Program-made: the position numbers and the translations under genes
Assembly (NCBI RefSeq): GCF_011301715.1
Contig: NZ_CP049870.1
Span: forward strand, 2,170,001 to 2,234,000
Length of the DNA stretch: 64,000 nt
Direction: 5' to 3'
Source of the DNA: Sphingomonas sp. HDW15A
Lineage (GTDB): Bacteria; Pseudomonadota; Alphaproteobacteria; Sphingomonadales; Sphingomonadaceae
Notes under the pieces: model-generated
What the model was told of the DNA's origin: nothing
The model's input: only the letters and a program-made list of their open reading frames with translations
The model's database searches: none
In this document: one piece after another, positions 1 through 9,329 of the stretch
How positions within the stretch are numbered: the stretch's first letter is position 1
Layout of the letters: each line of letters opens with the position of its first letter

Positions 1-764
1 AGGGCGGTCACATCATGGCCGGCCGCCGCGAGCTGCATCGTCTTCCCGCCAGGCGCGGCACAGAGATCGAGAACCGTGTTCGCCGATTGGGGGATCAGTC
101 GTGCGGGAAGGGACGATGCAAGGTCCTGCACCCACCAGCCGCCCTCGTCATAGCCGGGAAGGCCGGGCACCGCAGCGGATTCGATCCGGCGGTGCTTCGA
201 AGCGAGCGACATTCCGAGCGGAAATTCCTGCGCCCCCGCTTCGTCGCGAAAGCTGAGATCGAGCGGAGGACGCTGGAGGATGGAGCGCCGGGCCGCCTCG
301 ACGACCTCCTGCCCCCACGCGTTGCGCCAGCGGCCCTCGACCGGCTGCGGAAGCGGAGACGAAGTCTGCAGCACGCCGCGCAGCAAGGCGCCCAGAACGC
401 CGTGAACCAAGCGGCGTGGTCCTCCGTCAACAAGCGGCAGGGCCGTGGCGACGATGGCATGATCGGGGACGTCCAGCGCCAGCTTCTGGGCGAGCGCAAG
501 CCGCAGCACCATTCGCGCCTTGCTGTCGTCCGGCAGGATCTGTCGCGTGCGCGAATCGATCATGGCGTCGAGCGCCGGAAGGCGGCGAAGTGTCTCGCCG
601 GCGATCGCCAGCGCCAGCCGCCGGTCTTCCGCTTCGAGCGGGACGCGATGCGACCCGGAAGCGGACTCCAGGGTTTGCCCGCGCCGCAACACTGAATCGA
701 GCATGGTGAGGGCGGCGCGGCGCGCGGGAGTACCCGGAGGTATCGGGCCTGACGAACTTGGCAT
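1..764 (-). CDS. rsmB: 16S rRNA (cytosine-C5) methyltransferase, RsmB/Fmu family (partial, C-terminus outside window)
   Basis: This gene runs leftward and leaves the window, so only about the first 254 residues are seen. The N-terminal part resembles the NusB-like RNA-binding domain of the family (residues about 10-130). It is followed by the start of the SAM-dependent methyltransferase domain with the signature DLCAAPGGKTMQLAAAGHD near the window edge, which is motif I that binds S-adenosylmethionine. Family members methylate a cytosine in 16S rRNA. The start is ATG at 764. It is divergent from the small DUF1674 gene, sharing a 28-base gap. Family identification is firm; the exact modified nucleotide is inferred. 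Confidence 0.9.
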   Translation of the reverse strand, partial: MPSSSGPIPPGTPARRAALTMLDSVLRRGQTLESASGSHRVPLEAEDRRLALAIAGETLRRLPALDAMIDSRTRQILPDDSKARMVLRLALAQKLALDVPDHAIVATALPLVDGGPRRLVHGVLGALLRGVLQTSSPLPQPVEGRWRNAWGQEVVEAARRSILQRPPLDLSFRDEAGAQEFPLGMSLASKHRRIESAAVPGLPGYDEGGWWVQDLASSLPARLIPQSANTVLDLCAAPGGKTMQLAAAGHDVTA

Positions 765-792
765 GACGCCCCTTAGTCCCCATTGTCGATGC

Positions 793-942
793 ATGAAACG
801 GCCAAAGAAACCGAGACCCCCGGCCTATCTGTCGCCATCGCCGCCTATCCCGAAGCCGGAAAAGGGCCGCGAGGAGCTGGAGGAGCGAAGCCCAACGCGT
901 TACGGTGATTGGGAAAAGAACGGGATCGCGATCGACTTCTAA
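793..942 (+). CDS. DUF1674 small protein (succinate dehydrogenase assembly factor 4-like)
   Basis: A 49-residue protein with a basic, proline-rich N-terminus and the conserved C-terminal block PTRYGDWEKNGIAIDF, the hallmark of DUF1674. The eukaryotic member of this family (SDHAF4) helps assemble the flavinylated subunit of succinate dehydrogenase; the bacterial role is inferred from that. It starts at ATG 793 and stops 10 bases before the end of the convergent gpsA gene. Its short length makes it easy to miss, but the C-terminal motif is diagnostic. Confidence 0.8.
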   Translation: MKRPKKPRPPAYLSPSPPIPKPEKGREELEERSPTRYGDWEKNGIAIDF

Positions 943-952
943 TCGCGCAGGC

Positions 953-1941
953 TCAATGCGATTCGGCGCGGAGCGGACGGCTGAGCATTTCGCCAAGAAC
1001 CGCATCGACCGCGGCTTTCCCGGACAGCAAGCTGGCAACGGCCGCGACGATCGGCATGTCCACCCCGCGTTCGCGAGCAATACGGTCAAGTACCGGAGCG
1101 GTATGCGCGCCTTCGGCCACGGTCCGGCGATCGGCCATCAGCCGATCGGGCTCTGCCCTTCGCCGATCGCCTTGCCGAGCGAAAAATTGCGGCTGCTGAT
1201 TGACGAACAGGTGAGAACAAGGTCGCCAAGTCCGCTGAGGCCGGCCAGCGTCTCGCGGCGGGCACCGAGAGCGAGACCGAATCGAGTCATTTCCGCAAAC
1301 CCCCGAGCGATCAGCGCTGCGCGAGCATTGAGACCAAGGCGGCGGCCTTCCACGACACCGCAGGCGATGGCGAGAACATTCTTGACCGCACCGCCGATTT
1401 CCGCGCCAGCGACATCGTCGGTCCAATAGGTACGGAATTCCGGGATCGCGAGGCGCTGCCGGATGCGCTCCCCCAACTCCTCGTCCTCGCAGGCCAGCGT
1501 CACGGCGGTCGGTAGGCCGGCAGCGACCTCGTGCGCGAAGGTCGGTCCGGACAGGACGGCGACCGGGGAATCGGGACAGGCCTGCTTCGCGACTTCGTGA
1601 AGCATTAGGCCGGAGCCTTCCTCAATCCCCTTTGAGCAAAGCACAAGCGGCTTACCCGTGCATGGCAGGCGGCCGAGCACCGCGCGCATATGTTGGGCCG
1701 GAGTGACGACGAGCCACAGGTCCGCGCTCGAAAGATCGGAGAAACTGTTTGTCGCATGAATGGAGGGTGAAAGCTTGAGGCCTTTCAGGAAGACGGGATT
1801 CTCATGGATCTTGTTGATCGCAGAGACGACCTCATCTTCAAGCGCCCACAGCAGCACTTCGCGGCCATTCGCGGCAGCCACCTGGGCGAGCGCTGTTCCC
1901 CACGCCCCGCCACCGATCACCGCCACGCCTTCCAGACTCAT
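953..1941 (-). CDS. gpsA: NAD(P)-dependent glycerol-3-phosphate dehydrogenase (frameshifted near its 3' end)
   Basis: GpsA reduces dihydroxyacetone phosphate to sn-glycerol-3-phosphate for phospholipid synthesis. Residues 1-15 hold the Rossmann motif GGGAWGTAL. Later come the substrate-domain motif GAVKNVLAI and the block [14 protein letters not shown]. As given, the frame stops at about 1138, just after [13 protein letters not shown]. The missing C-terminus ([16 protein letters not shown] through [16 protein letters not shown]) continues in another frame to the stop at 953. Adding one base in the GGG run at 1148-1150 joins both into the normal-length enzyme. Its ATG overlaps the tsaD stop (ATGA), so the two are cotranscribed. 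The gene is normally essential, so a sequence error is more likely than a pseudogene. Confidence 0.88.
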
Positions 1942-2969
1942 GCCTTTACTCCCGCACCGCGAACCGATTCCCCGGCCGGATCCAGCGGCCAGCGCGCCCG
2001 AGCCGGGGCGTCGAGCGAATCTGTGAGGCCCCGCCCGAGACGTTCGGCCCCGGCCCAGGCGATCATCGCCGCATTGTCCGTGCACAGCCAGCCGGGCGGA
2101 ACTGAGAAGCGGCGGCCATTGTCGGCTGCCAGCTTCGCCAGCGCGCCGCGAAGGGCCTGGTTGGCAGCGACCCCGCCGGCCACGACCAGGGCGGGAGCGT
2201 CGCTGCTTTCAAGTGCACGCGCCGTCCGGTCGACCATGCAATCGACGACGGCCTGCTGGAAGCTTGCAGCGATGTCCTCGCTTCGATGCGCCCCCGATGC
2301 GACAGCGCGCTGGACCGCGCTTTTGAGACCGGCGAAGGAAAAATGCGGCTCGGCGCTTCCGACCAGGGGACGCGGCAGGGGCACGGAACCGGGATCGCCC
2401 TTCACTGCAAGCTCCTCGATTGCCGGACCGCCCGGATAGGGAAGGCCGAGCAATTTTGCCGCCTTGTCGAACGCTTCTCCGGCAGCATCGTCGATGGTCG
2501 TCGCAAGGCGCCGGTAATCCCCGACACCGCGCACCTCAAGCAACTGGCAATGGCCACCGCTGGTCAGTAGCAGAAGGTAAGGAAAATCGAGATTAGGATC
2601 GACCAGCCGCGGGGACAAAGCGTGACCTTCGAGATGATTGACGGCGATCAGTGGTTTGCCGGCGGCGAGGCTAAGGCCTTTGCCGGCGAGCAGAGCGACC
2701 ATCACGCCACCAATCAAACCGGGGCCTGCTGTTGCCGCAATGGCGTCAACCTCGCCGATGGTCACATCGGCCTCGTGAAGCACCTGGCGGATCAGTCCGG
2801 GGAGGACATCGACATGAGCGCGGGCAGCAATTTCCGGGACGACCCCGCCGAATGGCCGGTGCGCCTCTGCCTGTCCGACGACCGCCTGGGCAAGAATCTG
2901 CCGATCATGGCTTACGAGCGCGACCGCGCTATCGTCGCAGGAGGATTCGAGGCCGAGCACCAGGGTCAT
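1938..2969 (-). CDS. tsaD: tRNA N6-adenosine threonylcarbamoyltransferase TsaD
   Basis: TsaD transfers the threonylcarbamoyl group to A37 of ANN-decoding tRNAs (t6A formation) with TsaB and TsaE. The protein is 343 residues with an ASKHA fold. It opens with [14 protein letters not shown] and has the metal-ligand motif HLEGH (residues 112-116), GGHCQLL and [12 protein letters not shown]. The start is ATG 2969; the longer open frame upstream overlaps the divergent hemC start region and lacks family similarity. It is followed by gpsA with a 4-base overlap, a pairing common in alphaproteobacteria. The 50-base gap to hemC must contain both divergent promoters. Confidence 0.96.
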   Translation of the reverse strand: MTLVLGLESSCDDSAVALVSHDRQILAQAVVGQAEAHRPFGGVVPEIAARAHVDVLPGLIRQVLHEADVTIGEVDAIAATAGPGLIGGVMVALLAGKGLSLAAGKPLIAVNHLEGHALSPRLVDPNLDFPYLLLLTSGGHCQLLEVRGVGDYRRLATTIDDAAGEAFDKAAKLLGLPYPGGPAIEELAVKGDPGSVPLPRPLVGSAEPHFSFAGLKSAVQRAVASGAHRSEDIAASFQQAVVDCMVDRTARALESSDAPALVVAGGVAANQALRGALAKLAADNGRRFSVPPGWLCTDNAAMIAWAGAERLGRGLTDSLDAPARARWPLDPAGESVRGAGVKA

Positions 2970-3019
2970 TTGCCAACCCCTTTGCCTCAAGGTGCTCCGC
3001 TCGGCTAGTGCGGCGCCCG

Positions 3020-3934
3020 ATGAGCAATTTTCCAACCCTTGGTACCAGAGCATCGCCCTTGGCGATGGCACAGGCAAAGGCCGTAGCAGCGGCGCTCGAG
3101 AAAGCGCACGGCTGGCCCACGGGCAGTGTCGAGATCCGGGCCATTCGCACCAGCGGCGACCGAATCCAGGATCGCCCAATTGCAGAAGTCGGCGGCAAGG
3201 CCTTGTGGACCAAGGAGCTCGACTTAATGCTTTCGGCAGAGGAAACGGACTTTTCGGTTCACTCGATGAAGGACGTCGAAAGCGAACGGCCCGCCGAATT
3301 CACGATTGCCGCGATGCTTCCACGAGCCGACGTTCGCGACCGGCTAATCGGCGCGAGCGCAATCGAGGCGCTCCCCCACGGCGCGACAGTCGGCACTTCG
3401 AGCCCACGGCGCAAGGCGCAACTGCTCCATTGCCGGCCCGACCTGCACATCATGCCGATACGCGGCAACGTCCAGACCCGGCTCGACAAGATCGAACGCG
3501 GCGACGCGGACGCGACGCTGCTCGCTGCCGCGGGTCTCGATCGACTGGACATGGCCGAAGGCAGCCCGATCCCGCTCGACGTTATCCTTCCCGCTCCGGG
3601 CCAGGCGGCAATCGGCGTCGAATGCCGAACCGCCGACGAACGTATCCGCGCGCTTCTCGATGCCATCAATGATGCTCCAACGTGTCGATGCGTCGCTGCC
3701 GAGCGGGCGTTCAGCAGGCGTCTGGGCGCAACGTGCCATTCGCCGGTCGCTGCCCTTGCCGAGCTGACGGGTGACCGACTTCGCTTTCGAGCCGACCTCT
3801 TCAGCCCGGACGGAACGGAGCGCGTCACCGAGGAGAGCGTCATCGACCTACCGGAAGAGGCCGCCGCGATCGCCGATACGATGCTGGCAAGCGCGCCGCC
3901 AAGCATACGTGCGGTCTTCGGAGGCGTGTCGTGA
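3020..3934 (+). CDS. hemC: Hydroxymethylbilane synthase (porphobilinogen deaminase)
   Basis: HemC polymerises four porphobilinogens into hydroxymethylbilane in haem synthesis. The 304-residue protein starts with the LGTRASPLAMAQ motif and has the catalytic aspartate in SVHSMKD (about residue 85). It also has the RGNVQTRLDK arginine/lysine substrate-binding motif (about 148-157) and the cysteine that carries the dipyrromethane cofactor in GATCHSP (about 239). The ATG at 3020 is the first start giving the family N-terminus. It overlaps hemD by GTGA, so hemC-hemD form one operon divergent from tsaD-gpsA. Confidence 0.97.
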   Translation: MSNFPTLGTRASPLAMAQAKAVAAALEKAHGWPTGSVEIRAIRTSGDRIQDRPIAEVGGKALWTKELDLMLSAEETDFSVHSMKDVESERPAEFTIAAMLPRADVRDRLIGASAIEALPHGATVGTSSPRRKAQLLHCRPDLHIMPIRGNVQTRLDKIERGDADATLLAAAGLDRLDMAEGSPIPLDVILPAPGQAAIGVECRTADERIRALLDAINDAPTCRCVAAERAFSRRLGATCHSPVAALAELTGDRLRFRADLFSPDGTERVTEESVIDLPEEAAAIADTMLASAPPSIRAVFGGVS

Positions 3935-4578
3935 GGCGCCTGCTGATTATCCGGCCGGAGCCAGGCGCGAGCGCGACCACGGCCAAGGCTCGGGAAATGG
4001 GTCTGGACGCAATGTCGGTCCCGTTGTTCGCGGTTCAGCCGCTAACTTGGGGGGCAATCGAACCGGCGGACTATCGCGGCATCGTCGCTACCAGCGCCAA
4101 CGCCTTCCGCCACGGGGGAAAACAGCTTGAATCGTTAAGAGCTCTGCCCGTCCACGCCGTCGGCGAAGCCACAGCCGAAGCAGCGCGGGAAGCGGGATTC
4201 GAAGTCGCCACGGTCGGCGAGGGCGGACGCATCGAACTTGGCGAGCGACTGCCGGCAGGCCGCCTGCTCCACCTTGCGGGGGCGGACCACCTGGCCGTCG
4301 AAGCGGCGGAGGCCGTGGCGGTTTATGCCAATATTGCGATTGACCCGCCGCCTGCGATCGACGTGGCCGAAGCAGTCGTGATGGTCCACAGCCCCCGCGC
4401 AGGCAGAAGACTGGCCGATCTGGTCCAGGAGAGAGGAAGGACGGTCATCGCCGCGATCAGCGACAAAGCGGTCCAGGCTTGCGGTCCGGGATGGGAGCGC
4501 ATGGCAGTAGCCAGCATGCCACGGGAACCCGCTCTTCTGGCCCTTGCCGCGAAGCTGTGTCAGAACGAAGGTCGATGA
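3931..4578 (+). CDS. hemD: Uroporphyrinogen-III synthase
   Basis: HemD closes and inverts ring D of hydroxymethylbilane to give uroporphyrinogen III. The 215-residue product has the loosely conserved two-domain family pattern: N-terminal RRLLIIRPEPGAS, a mid-protein PVHAVGEATAEAAREAGF and a late AAISDKAVQACG. The GTG start overlaps the hemC stop. The family diverges strongly in sequence, so operon position directly after hemC is part of the evidence. It overlaps the next gene by ATGA. Confidence 0.92.
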   Translation: MRRLLIIRPEPGASATTAKAREMGLDAMSVPLFAVQPLTWGAIEPADYRGIVATSANAFRHGGKQLESLRALPVHAVGEATAEAAREAGFEVATVGEGGRIELGERLPAGRLLHLAGADHLAVEAAEAVAVYANIAIDPPPAIDVAEAVVMVHSPRAGRRLADLVQERGRTVIAAISDKAVQACGPGWERMAVASMPREPALLALAAKLCQNEGR

Positions 4579-5355
4579 GCGTTTCGCCGCACCGTTCCGG
4601 CCGCCACTGGACGGCTTTGCTTGCTTGGGGACTACTGCTGCTCGTCGCCGGCGCTGCGCTGGCAATCTGGGGGCTGGCGCGCTGGCAGGGAGCGGCCCAA
4701 TTCCTTGGCGTAGCTCAAAAACCGGCGCCCTTCACGCTCCGTCAGGCGCCCCGAGCCTGGCAATTGCGAGCGATGTCGACCCGGCAACCTTGTCGCGGAT
4801 CGCGACCCTGGAAGGGCGCATCGCCGCGGTCGAGGATCGCACGCGACAGACCGCTGGCTCCGTTGGGCGCGCCGACGCGCTCCTTGTGGCCTTCGCCGCG
4901 CGGCGGGCCATCGAGCGCGGGGTTTCACTCGGCTATCTCGAGACCTTGCTGACCCAGCGTTTCGGCTCGACGTCGCCGCGCGCGGTGGCGACGATCATCA
5001 CTGCCTCTCGCCAGCCGGTGACGCTGGATCAGCTATTGCACGAATATCGCGCACTCGAGCCGGCGCTTCGCCGCGGGCCGCCGGATGAAAGCCTGTGGAG
5101 CGCGTTCCAGCGGGAGATGGGCTCGCTCGTCGCCGTCCACCGCGCAAGTAGCCCCTCGCCGATGGTCCAGGCGCGCTACGACCGCGCACTCGCAAATCTC
5201 GAGCGAGGCGAGGTCGATCGCGCCCTAGCGGAGACCATGCGCCTGCCGGGAGGTCAGCGGGCGCAGGCCTGGGCGGCCAAGGCGCGCCGCTATATCGCTG
5301 CGCAGCGTGCGCTCGACGAAATCGAGGGGCCGCCTTGCTTTCGAGCGATCGCTGA
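4575..5355 (+). CDS. Membrane-anchored coiled-coil protein in hem operon (mitofilin/HemY-region type; two frameshifts)
   Basis: The product has one N-terminal membrane segment (about residues 14-37, LLAWGLLLLVAGAALAIWGL). A periplasmic part with a short predicted coiled coil (TLSRIATLEGRIAAVEDR) and alanine-rich helices follows. It sits where alphaproteobacteria carry a HemX/HemY or COG4223 mitofilin-like protein after hemD. The frame is broken twice. One extra C in the run at 4749-4752 joins the N-terminal frame to the body, and one extra G in the run at 5326-5329 gives the ending EGAALLSSDR and a stop at 5353-5355. Without these the second frame runs on into the next gene. Function is unknown; a role in haem metabolism is only contextual. 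Confidence 0.68.
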
Positions 5356-5423
5356 TACGGAAAATCTCTCGTTCAGGAGCGGAAGATTACAGGAAAGAGA
5401 AGCGTTTCAGTGGGGTTGGGGTC

Positions 5424-6468
5424 ATGACGTCAGGTTTGTTGGTCGTCCTTCTTGCGGCAGGATCGGTACTCGAACCGGTTGCCACGTCCGCCATCCAGAC
5501 GACATCGGTCACCGCAGTTCGCCCTCCGCCAGCGCTCGACCAGCGGATCCACGAGCTCGGAAAAGGATTCAACGGGACCGTGGGGATCGCCGTTCGGTCG
5601 GTAGGCGAGGGCTGGAGAGTCGGCTGGCGCGAGAATGAGCTGTGCCCGCAGCAGAGCGTCAGCAAGTTCTGGGTGGCGTTGACGGCAATGGATGCCGTGG
5701 ACCGCGGCCGGATCTCGCTCAACGACCGCGTAACGCTGACCCGCGATGACCTGACGTTGTTCCATCAGCCGATCGCCACCAAGGTTCTGGGGGAGGGCAC
5801 ACGACGACGCTTGGTGCGCTGCTCGTCGAAGCGATCACAAAGAGCGACAATACCGCGAACGACAAGCTGATGCGGGCGGCCGGCGGGCCGAGCGCGGTGC
5901 GCGCCTATATCGCCCGGCACAAGCTTGGCGCGATCCGCTTCTACGAAGGTGAACGCGCGCTCCAGTCGCGGATTGCCGGACTGATCTGGAGTCAGAATTA
6001 TTCGATCGGCGATGCCTTTTACAAGGCGCGCAACGCCTTGCCCTATGCCGCTCGCAAGGCCGCGTTCGACCGCTATCTGGCCGATCCTTACGACGGAGCG
6101 TCTGCCGCCGCGATCGTCGATGCGCTCGCGCGGCTGAAGCGCGGCGAGCTGCTGTCCCCGGGCTCCACCGCGCATCTGCTGTCGATCATGGGCAACACGA
6201 AGACCGGCGCAAACCGATTGAAGGGGGCCTCAAACCGGGCTGGAGCCTGAGCCACAAGACCGGCACGGGACAGGTGCTCGGCGATACCCAGGCGGGCTAT
6301 AACGATATCGGCATCCTAACAGCGCCGGACGGCTCCAGCTATTCCGTCGCGGTGATGATCAAGAAGACCGCGACTCCGCTGGAGGTCCGAATGACGCTTA
6401 TGAACAACGTTGTTCGGTCCGTTATCGTCGATCATGAGCGGCGGCATGCCGGCCGGAACAGCCTTTAG
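5424..6468 (+). CDS. Serine hydrolase, class A beta-lactamase-like fold (two frameshifts)
   Basis: This is a secreted penicillin-recognising serine hydrolase of about 347 residues when repaired. A signal-like N-terminus (MTSGLLVVLLAAGSVLEPVA) is followed by the active-site SxxK (QQSVSKFW). The SDN motif (TKSDNTAND) lies in a second frame and the KTG motif (SHKTGTGQ) in a third. One extra G in the runs at 5789-5797 and one in the run at 6223-6227 fuse the three parts into one protein. A clear omega-loop glutamate (ExxLN type) was not visible to me, so beta-lactamase activity is uncertain and a cell-wall peptidase or other hydrolase is possible. The ATG at 5424 is chosen because it gives a signal peptide. 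Confidence 0.75.
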
Positions 6469-6477
6469 TCGCGGCTC

Positions 6478-7098
6478 ATGAGTCCGGGGGATCGGCTTCG
6501 CGTGCAACTCGGCGTCCAGCGCTTTCCGTCCCCGAAGCTGGAGCTGTTCGTCGTCCGCGATTTCCTGGACGATGAGACCTGCGCATCTCTGATCGACCGT
6601 ATCGATGCCCGTCGCCGGCCAAGCGAAATCGCCGACGACCAGGGTATCGCCGATTTCCGGACGAGCGAGACGTGCGATCTCGACTCCTCCGACTCAGTCG
6701 TAGCCAAGGTCGATCAGGCGATTGCCGCGCTGCTTGGCCTTCCGCTGGCGAACGGGGAGCCGATCCAGGGCCAGCGCTACGCCCTAGGCCAGGAATTCAA
6801 GCCCCATACCGACACGTTCGAGGTCAATGGCGCAGATTATTACCGGCACTGCGCCGAAAGCGGCAACCGCAGCTGGACGGCGATGATCTATCTCAACTGG
6901 CCGGAAGATGGCGGCGCGACGCGCTTCAAGACGATTGGCAAGACGATCCAGCCCGAGACCGGCAAGCTTCTCGCATGGAACAATTTGCTGCCCGATGGAA
7001 GACCGAATCAGGCGACGCTTCATCAAGGCATGAAGGTTCGGCGCGGCACCAAATACATCGTCACCAAGTGGTTTCGGGAGCGACCTTTCAGGACGTGA
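6478..7098 (+). CDS. 2OG-Fe(II) oxygenase, prolyl 4-hydroxylase alpha-subunit type
   Basis: This 206-residue protein has the non-haem iron ligand set of the P4Hc family: HTD (His110, Asp112) and the distal histidine in TLHQG (His182). The 2-oxoglutarate-binding lysine lies in the following strand (GTKYIVTKW, about Lys192). Such enzymes couple decarboxylation of 2-oxoglutarate to hydroxylation of a protein or small substrate; the substrate here cannot be told. It starts 9 bases after the serine hydrolase stop and may share its transcript. Confidence 0.88.
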   Translation: MSPGDRLRVQLGVQRFPSPKLELFVVRDFLDDETCASLIDRIDARRRPSEIADDQGIADFRTSETCDLDSSDSVVAKVDQAIAALLGLPLANGEPIQGQRYALGQEFKPHTDTFEVNGADYYRHCAESGNRSWTAMIYLNWPEDGGATRFKTIGKTIQPETGKLLAWNNLLPDGRPNQATLHQGMKVRRGTKYIVTKWFRERPFRT

Positions 7099-7161
7099 CG
7101 GCACAATAAAGCCCACGCATGCGTTTCCATTGCCAGCGGACTCGATTGCCAGGAGGACGAC

Positions 7162-7569
7162 ATGGTAAAAATGCAGCTCTCTATCGTGACGCTTGGCATC
7201 GCGGCGCTGACGCTGACTGGGTGCAATGCTTATCCCCCAGCCGCGGTCGCACCCCAATATGCCGCCGGCGGCGAACGCCAGTGTTTCTATGCCCCCAACG
7301 TGATCGGCTTCCGCCAGGGGCCCGACAACATCGTCTACGTGAACACCAACAGCCGCGATTATTATGAGCTGCGAACGCTCAATTACTGCGCCTCAAGGCT
7401 CGATTTTGAACATCGGATCGCGCTTCGCTCTCGCGCCGGGAGCTTTGTCTGCTCCGGCCATGAGGCGGAAATCTATGTGCCCGATGCGCTTGGCGCGACC
7501 TATTGCCCGGTCCATGCCACACGCAAGCTTACGCCCGAGGAGGTCGCCGCGCTTCGCGCCCAGAAATGA
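7162..7569 (+). CDS. DUF6491 family lipoprotein
   Basis: A 135-residue exported protein with a lipobox (LTLTGC, Cys at about residue 20), so it is probably lipid-anchored. The mature part matches the DUF6491 pattern: CFYAPNVIGF, a YYELRTLNYC segment, IALRSRAGSFVCSGHEAEI, CPV and the C-terminal RKLTPEEVAAL. Four conserved cysteines suggest disulfides in the periplasm. A very good ribosome-binding site (AGGAGG at 7151-7156) sits 5 bases before ATG 7162. The role of this family is unknown. Confidence 0.82.
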   Translation: MVKMQLSIVTLGIAALTLTGCNAYPPAAVAPQYAAGGERQCFYAPNVIGFRQGPDNIVYVNTNSRDYYELRTLNYCASRLDFEHRIALRSRAGSFVCSGHEAEIYVPDALGATYCPVHATRKLTPEEVAALRAQK

Positions 7570-7589
7570 TTTCGCAATAAGAGTAGAAA

Positions 7590-7664
7590 TGGAGCGGGCG
7601 AAGGGATTCGAACCCTCGACCCCAACCTTGGCAAGGTTGTGCTCTACCCCTGAGCTACGCCCGC
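7590..7664 (-). tRNA. tRNA-Gly (anticodon GCC)
   Basis: Read on the minus strand, the sequence folds as a cloverleaf. The acceptor GCGGGCG pairs with CGCCCGC, the D arm is GCTC..GAGC, the anticodon stem CAACC/GGTTG encloses loop TTGCCAA (anticodon GCC), and the T arm contains GGTTCGAATCC. The 3' CCA is encoded (7590-7592). It lies between the DUF6491 lipoprotein and the thioredoxin gene. Confidence 0.96.
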
Positions 7665-7796
7665 TCGATGGCGAACCGGCAATCGAGTGCCGGTCGGGTG
7701 GCGGCGCAGCTAGCAGCGTCGCGTTGGGCGCGCAAGCCCCGGCTTGCCCCCTCAGCGGGCACGTCCCATATGGCGGCAATCGCAAAAGGAGCAACT

Positions 7797-8702
7797 GTGG
7801 CGACACTGGGAATGAGCGCGGCGGAACGGGAAGCCATCGACCGCTTCGAGCAGGACGTAATCGCGCCCTCGATGCACGCACTGGTGATCCTCCAGTTTAC
7901 GGCCGAATGGTGCGGGCCCTGCAAGCAGTTGAACCCAATTCTCGACAAGGTGGCGGCTAACTACGCCGGCCGAGGCGTTGCGCTAGCGCGAATTGACGTC
8001 GATCGGGACAAGCTGATCGCGGCCCAGTTCCGAATCCAGTCGGTACCGACGGTCTTCGCGCTGTTCCAGGGTCAGCCGGTTGCGGACCTCACCCAATATC
8101 GCACGGAAGGACAACTGACCCGCGTGCTCGACCAGTTACTTGCCCAGCTCCCGATCCAGAGTGCGGAAACCGACCTCAAGGCGCAGGTCGAGCCCCTTCT
8201 GGCGATGGGCGAAGAAGTTCTGGAGGGCGGCGACGCGGCGCGCGCTGCGAACATCTTCCAACAGGTTCATGACATGGCTCCCGACAATCTCGAAGTCGCA
8301 GGGGCTTTGGCGCGAGCGATGATTGCAGAGGGCCGCCAGGACGATGCCCGCACGCTGCTCGATTCACTGGCCGAGCCGGCTGCAAGCCATGCCGCCGTGA
8401 CCCGCGCACGTGCCGCGCTGGAGCTGGCGGCGGCCCCGGCCGCGGACACCAGTGCGGAAGAAGCCCGGCTTGCCGCGAATCCGGACGACCACGAAGCGCG
8501 GTTGGCGGTCGCCAACGCCGCAATCGCCGCCGGGAACCGTGAGCGCGCAGCCGACGAATTGCTTGAGATCATTGCGCGCGACCGCGACTGGAATGATGGC
8601 GCGGCGCGCCAGCAGCTTCTCAAAATGCTTGAGGCTGCCGGGTTCGACGATCCCTGGGGCCGAGGCATCCGCCGCCGCCTTTCCGCATTGCTGTTCACCT
8701 GA
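7797..8702 (+). CDS. Thioredoxin-TPR protein (CnoX/YbbN-type co-chaperone)
   Basis: The protein has an N-terminal thioredoxin fold with the redox motif WCGPC (Cys39, Cys42) and the cis-proline motif SVPTVF. An alanine-rich helical half with tetratricopeptide-like repeats (about residues 125-300, e.g. EVLEGGDAARAANIFQQ) follows. This architecture is that of CnoX/YbbN, a holdase that protects proteins from oxidation and hands them to GroEL. I chose GTG 7797, preceded by AAAGGA, over an ATG at 7770. The stop overlaps the next gene by one base (TGATG). Confidence 0.88.
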   Translation: MATLGMSAAEREAIDRFEQDVIAPSMHALVILQFTAEWCGPCKQLNPILDKVAANYAGRGVALARIDVDRDKLIAAQFRIQSVPTVFALFQGQPVADLTQYRTEGQLTRVLDQLLAQLPIQSAETDLKAQVEPLLAMGEEVLEGGDAARAANIFQQVHDMAPDNLEVAGALARAMIAEGRQDDARTLLDSLAEPAASHAAVTRARAALELAAAPAADTSAEEARLAANPDDHEARLAVANAAIAAGNRERAADELLEIIARDRDWNDGAARQQLLKMLEAAGFDDPWGRGIRRRLSALLFT

Positions 8703-9329
8703 TGGCCGAGAAACTTCAGCGCGTCCCTCTCTTCCCGCTCGGCGGCGCGATCCTATTTCCGCGCTCGCACCTGCCGCTGCACATTTTCGAGGAGCGCTAC
8801 CGCGCGATGGTCGAGGACGCGCTGGCGGGGCCGGGCGGATCGCGATGATCCAGCCATCCGAGGAAACGGATTCGCCATCGCTCTATCGCGTCGGGTGCGT
8901 TGGTGAGCTCGTCGGGGTCGAGGAGCTGGATGACGGGCGCTTCAATATCATGCTGCTCGGCTCGCGCCGCTTCCGGCTGGTCGCGGAGGCCGATGGCGGC
9001 ACACCCTACCGTCAGGCGGATATCGACATGGACTCCTTCGACGACGATGAGCCGCCGCCGCTAAGCAGTATTCAGCGGGCAGAAGTGGAGCGCGAAGCGC
9101 GGCGATTCGGCGACTCGCTGGGTCTTGCCGTGGATTGGGAAGCCGTCGGCAGGCTGGATGATGAAATGCTGGTCAACGCCATAGCCCAGGTCGCGCCTTT
9201 CGATGTCGGCGCCAAGCAGGCGCTCCTCGAAGAGCCGACCCTTGCCGGCCGGGCGGACCTAGTAGTCCAGCTGATGCAGTTCCAGCGGCTGGCCCCGGCG
9301 GGGCCGACATGTCCCAAACCCTGCAGTGA
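8702..9329 (+). CDS. LON peptidase substrate-binding domain protein (two frameshifts)
   Basis: The N-terminus (RVPLFPLGGAILFPRSHLPLH then IFEERYRAMVEDAL) is the classic start of the Lon N-terminal substrate-binding domain without ATPase or protease domains. The rest (RIAMIQPSEE, VGELVGVEELDDGRFNIML and a long helical end) lies in another frame. One extra G in the runs at 8827-8835 joins them. One extra G at 9300-9303 replaces a read-through tail with the ending GADMSQTLQ and a stop at 9327-9329. The repaired length, about 209 residues, is normal. The biochemical role of free-standing LON domains is not settled. Confidence 0.82.

Noticed and set aside
1138..1190. Programmed ribosomal frameshifting in gpsA
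   Set aside because: There is no slippery heptamer or downstream structure that I could see, and the same kind of one-base loss recurs in unrelated genes, so a sequence error is simpler.
5356..5638. C-terminal extension of the hemD-linked membrane protein into the serine hydrolase gene
   Set aside because: The read-through is arginine-rich shadow coding produced by the missing base at 5326-5329; the repaired frame stops at 5355.
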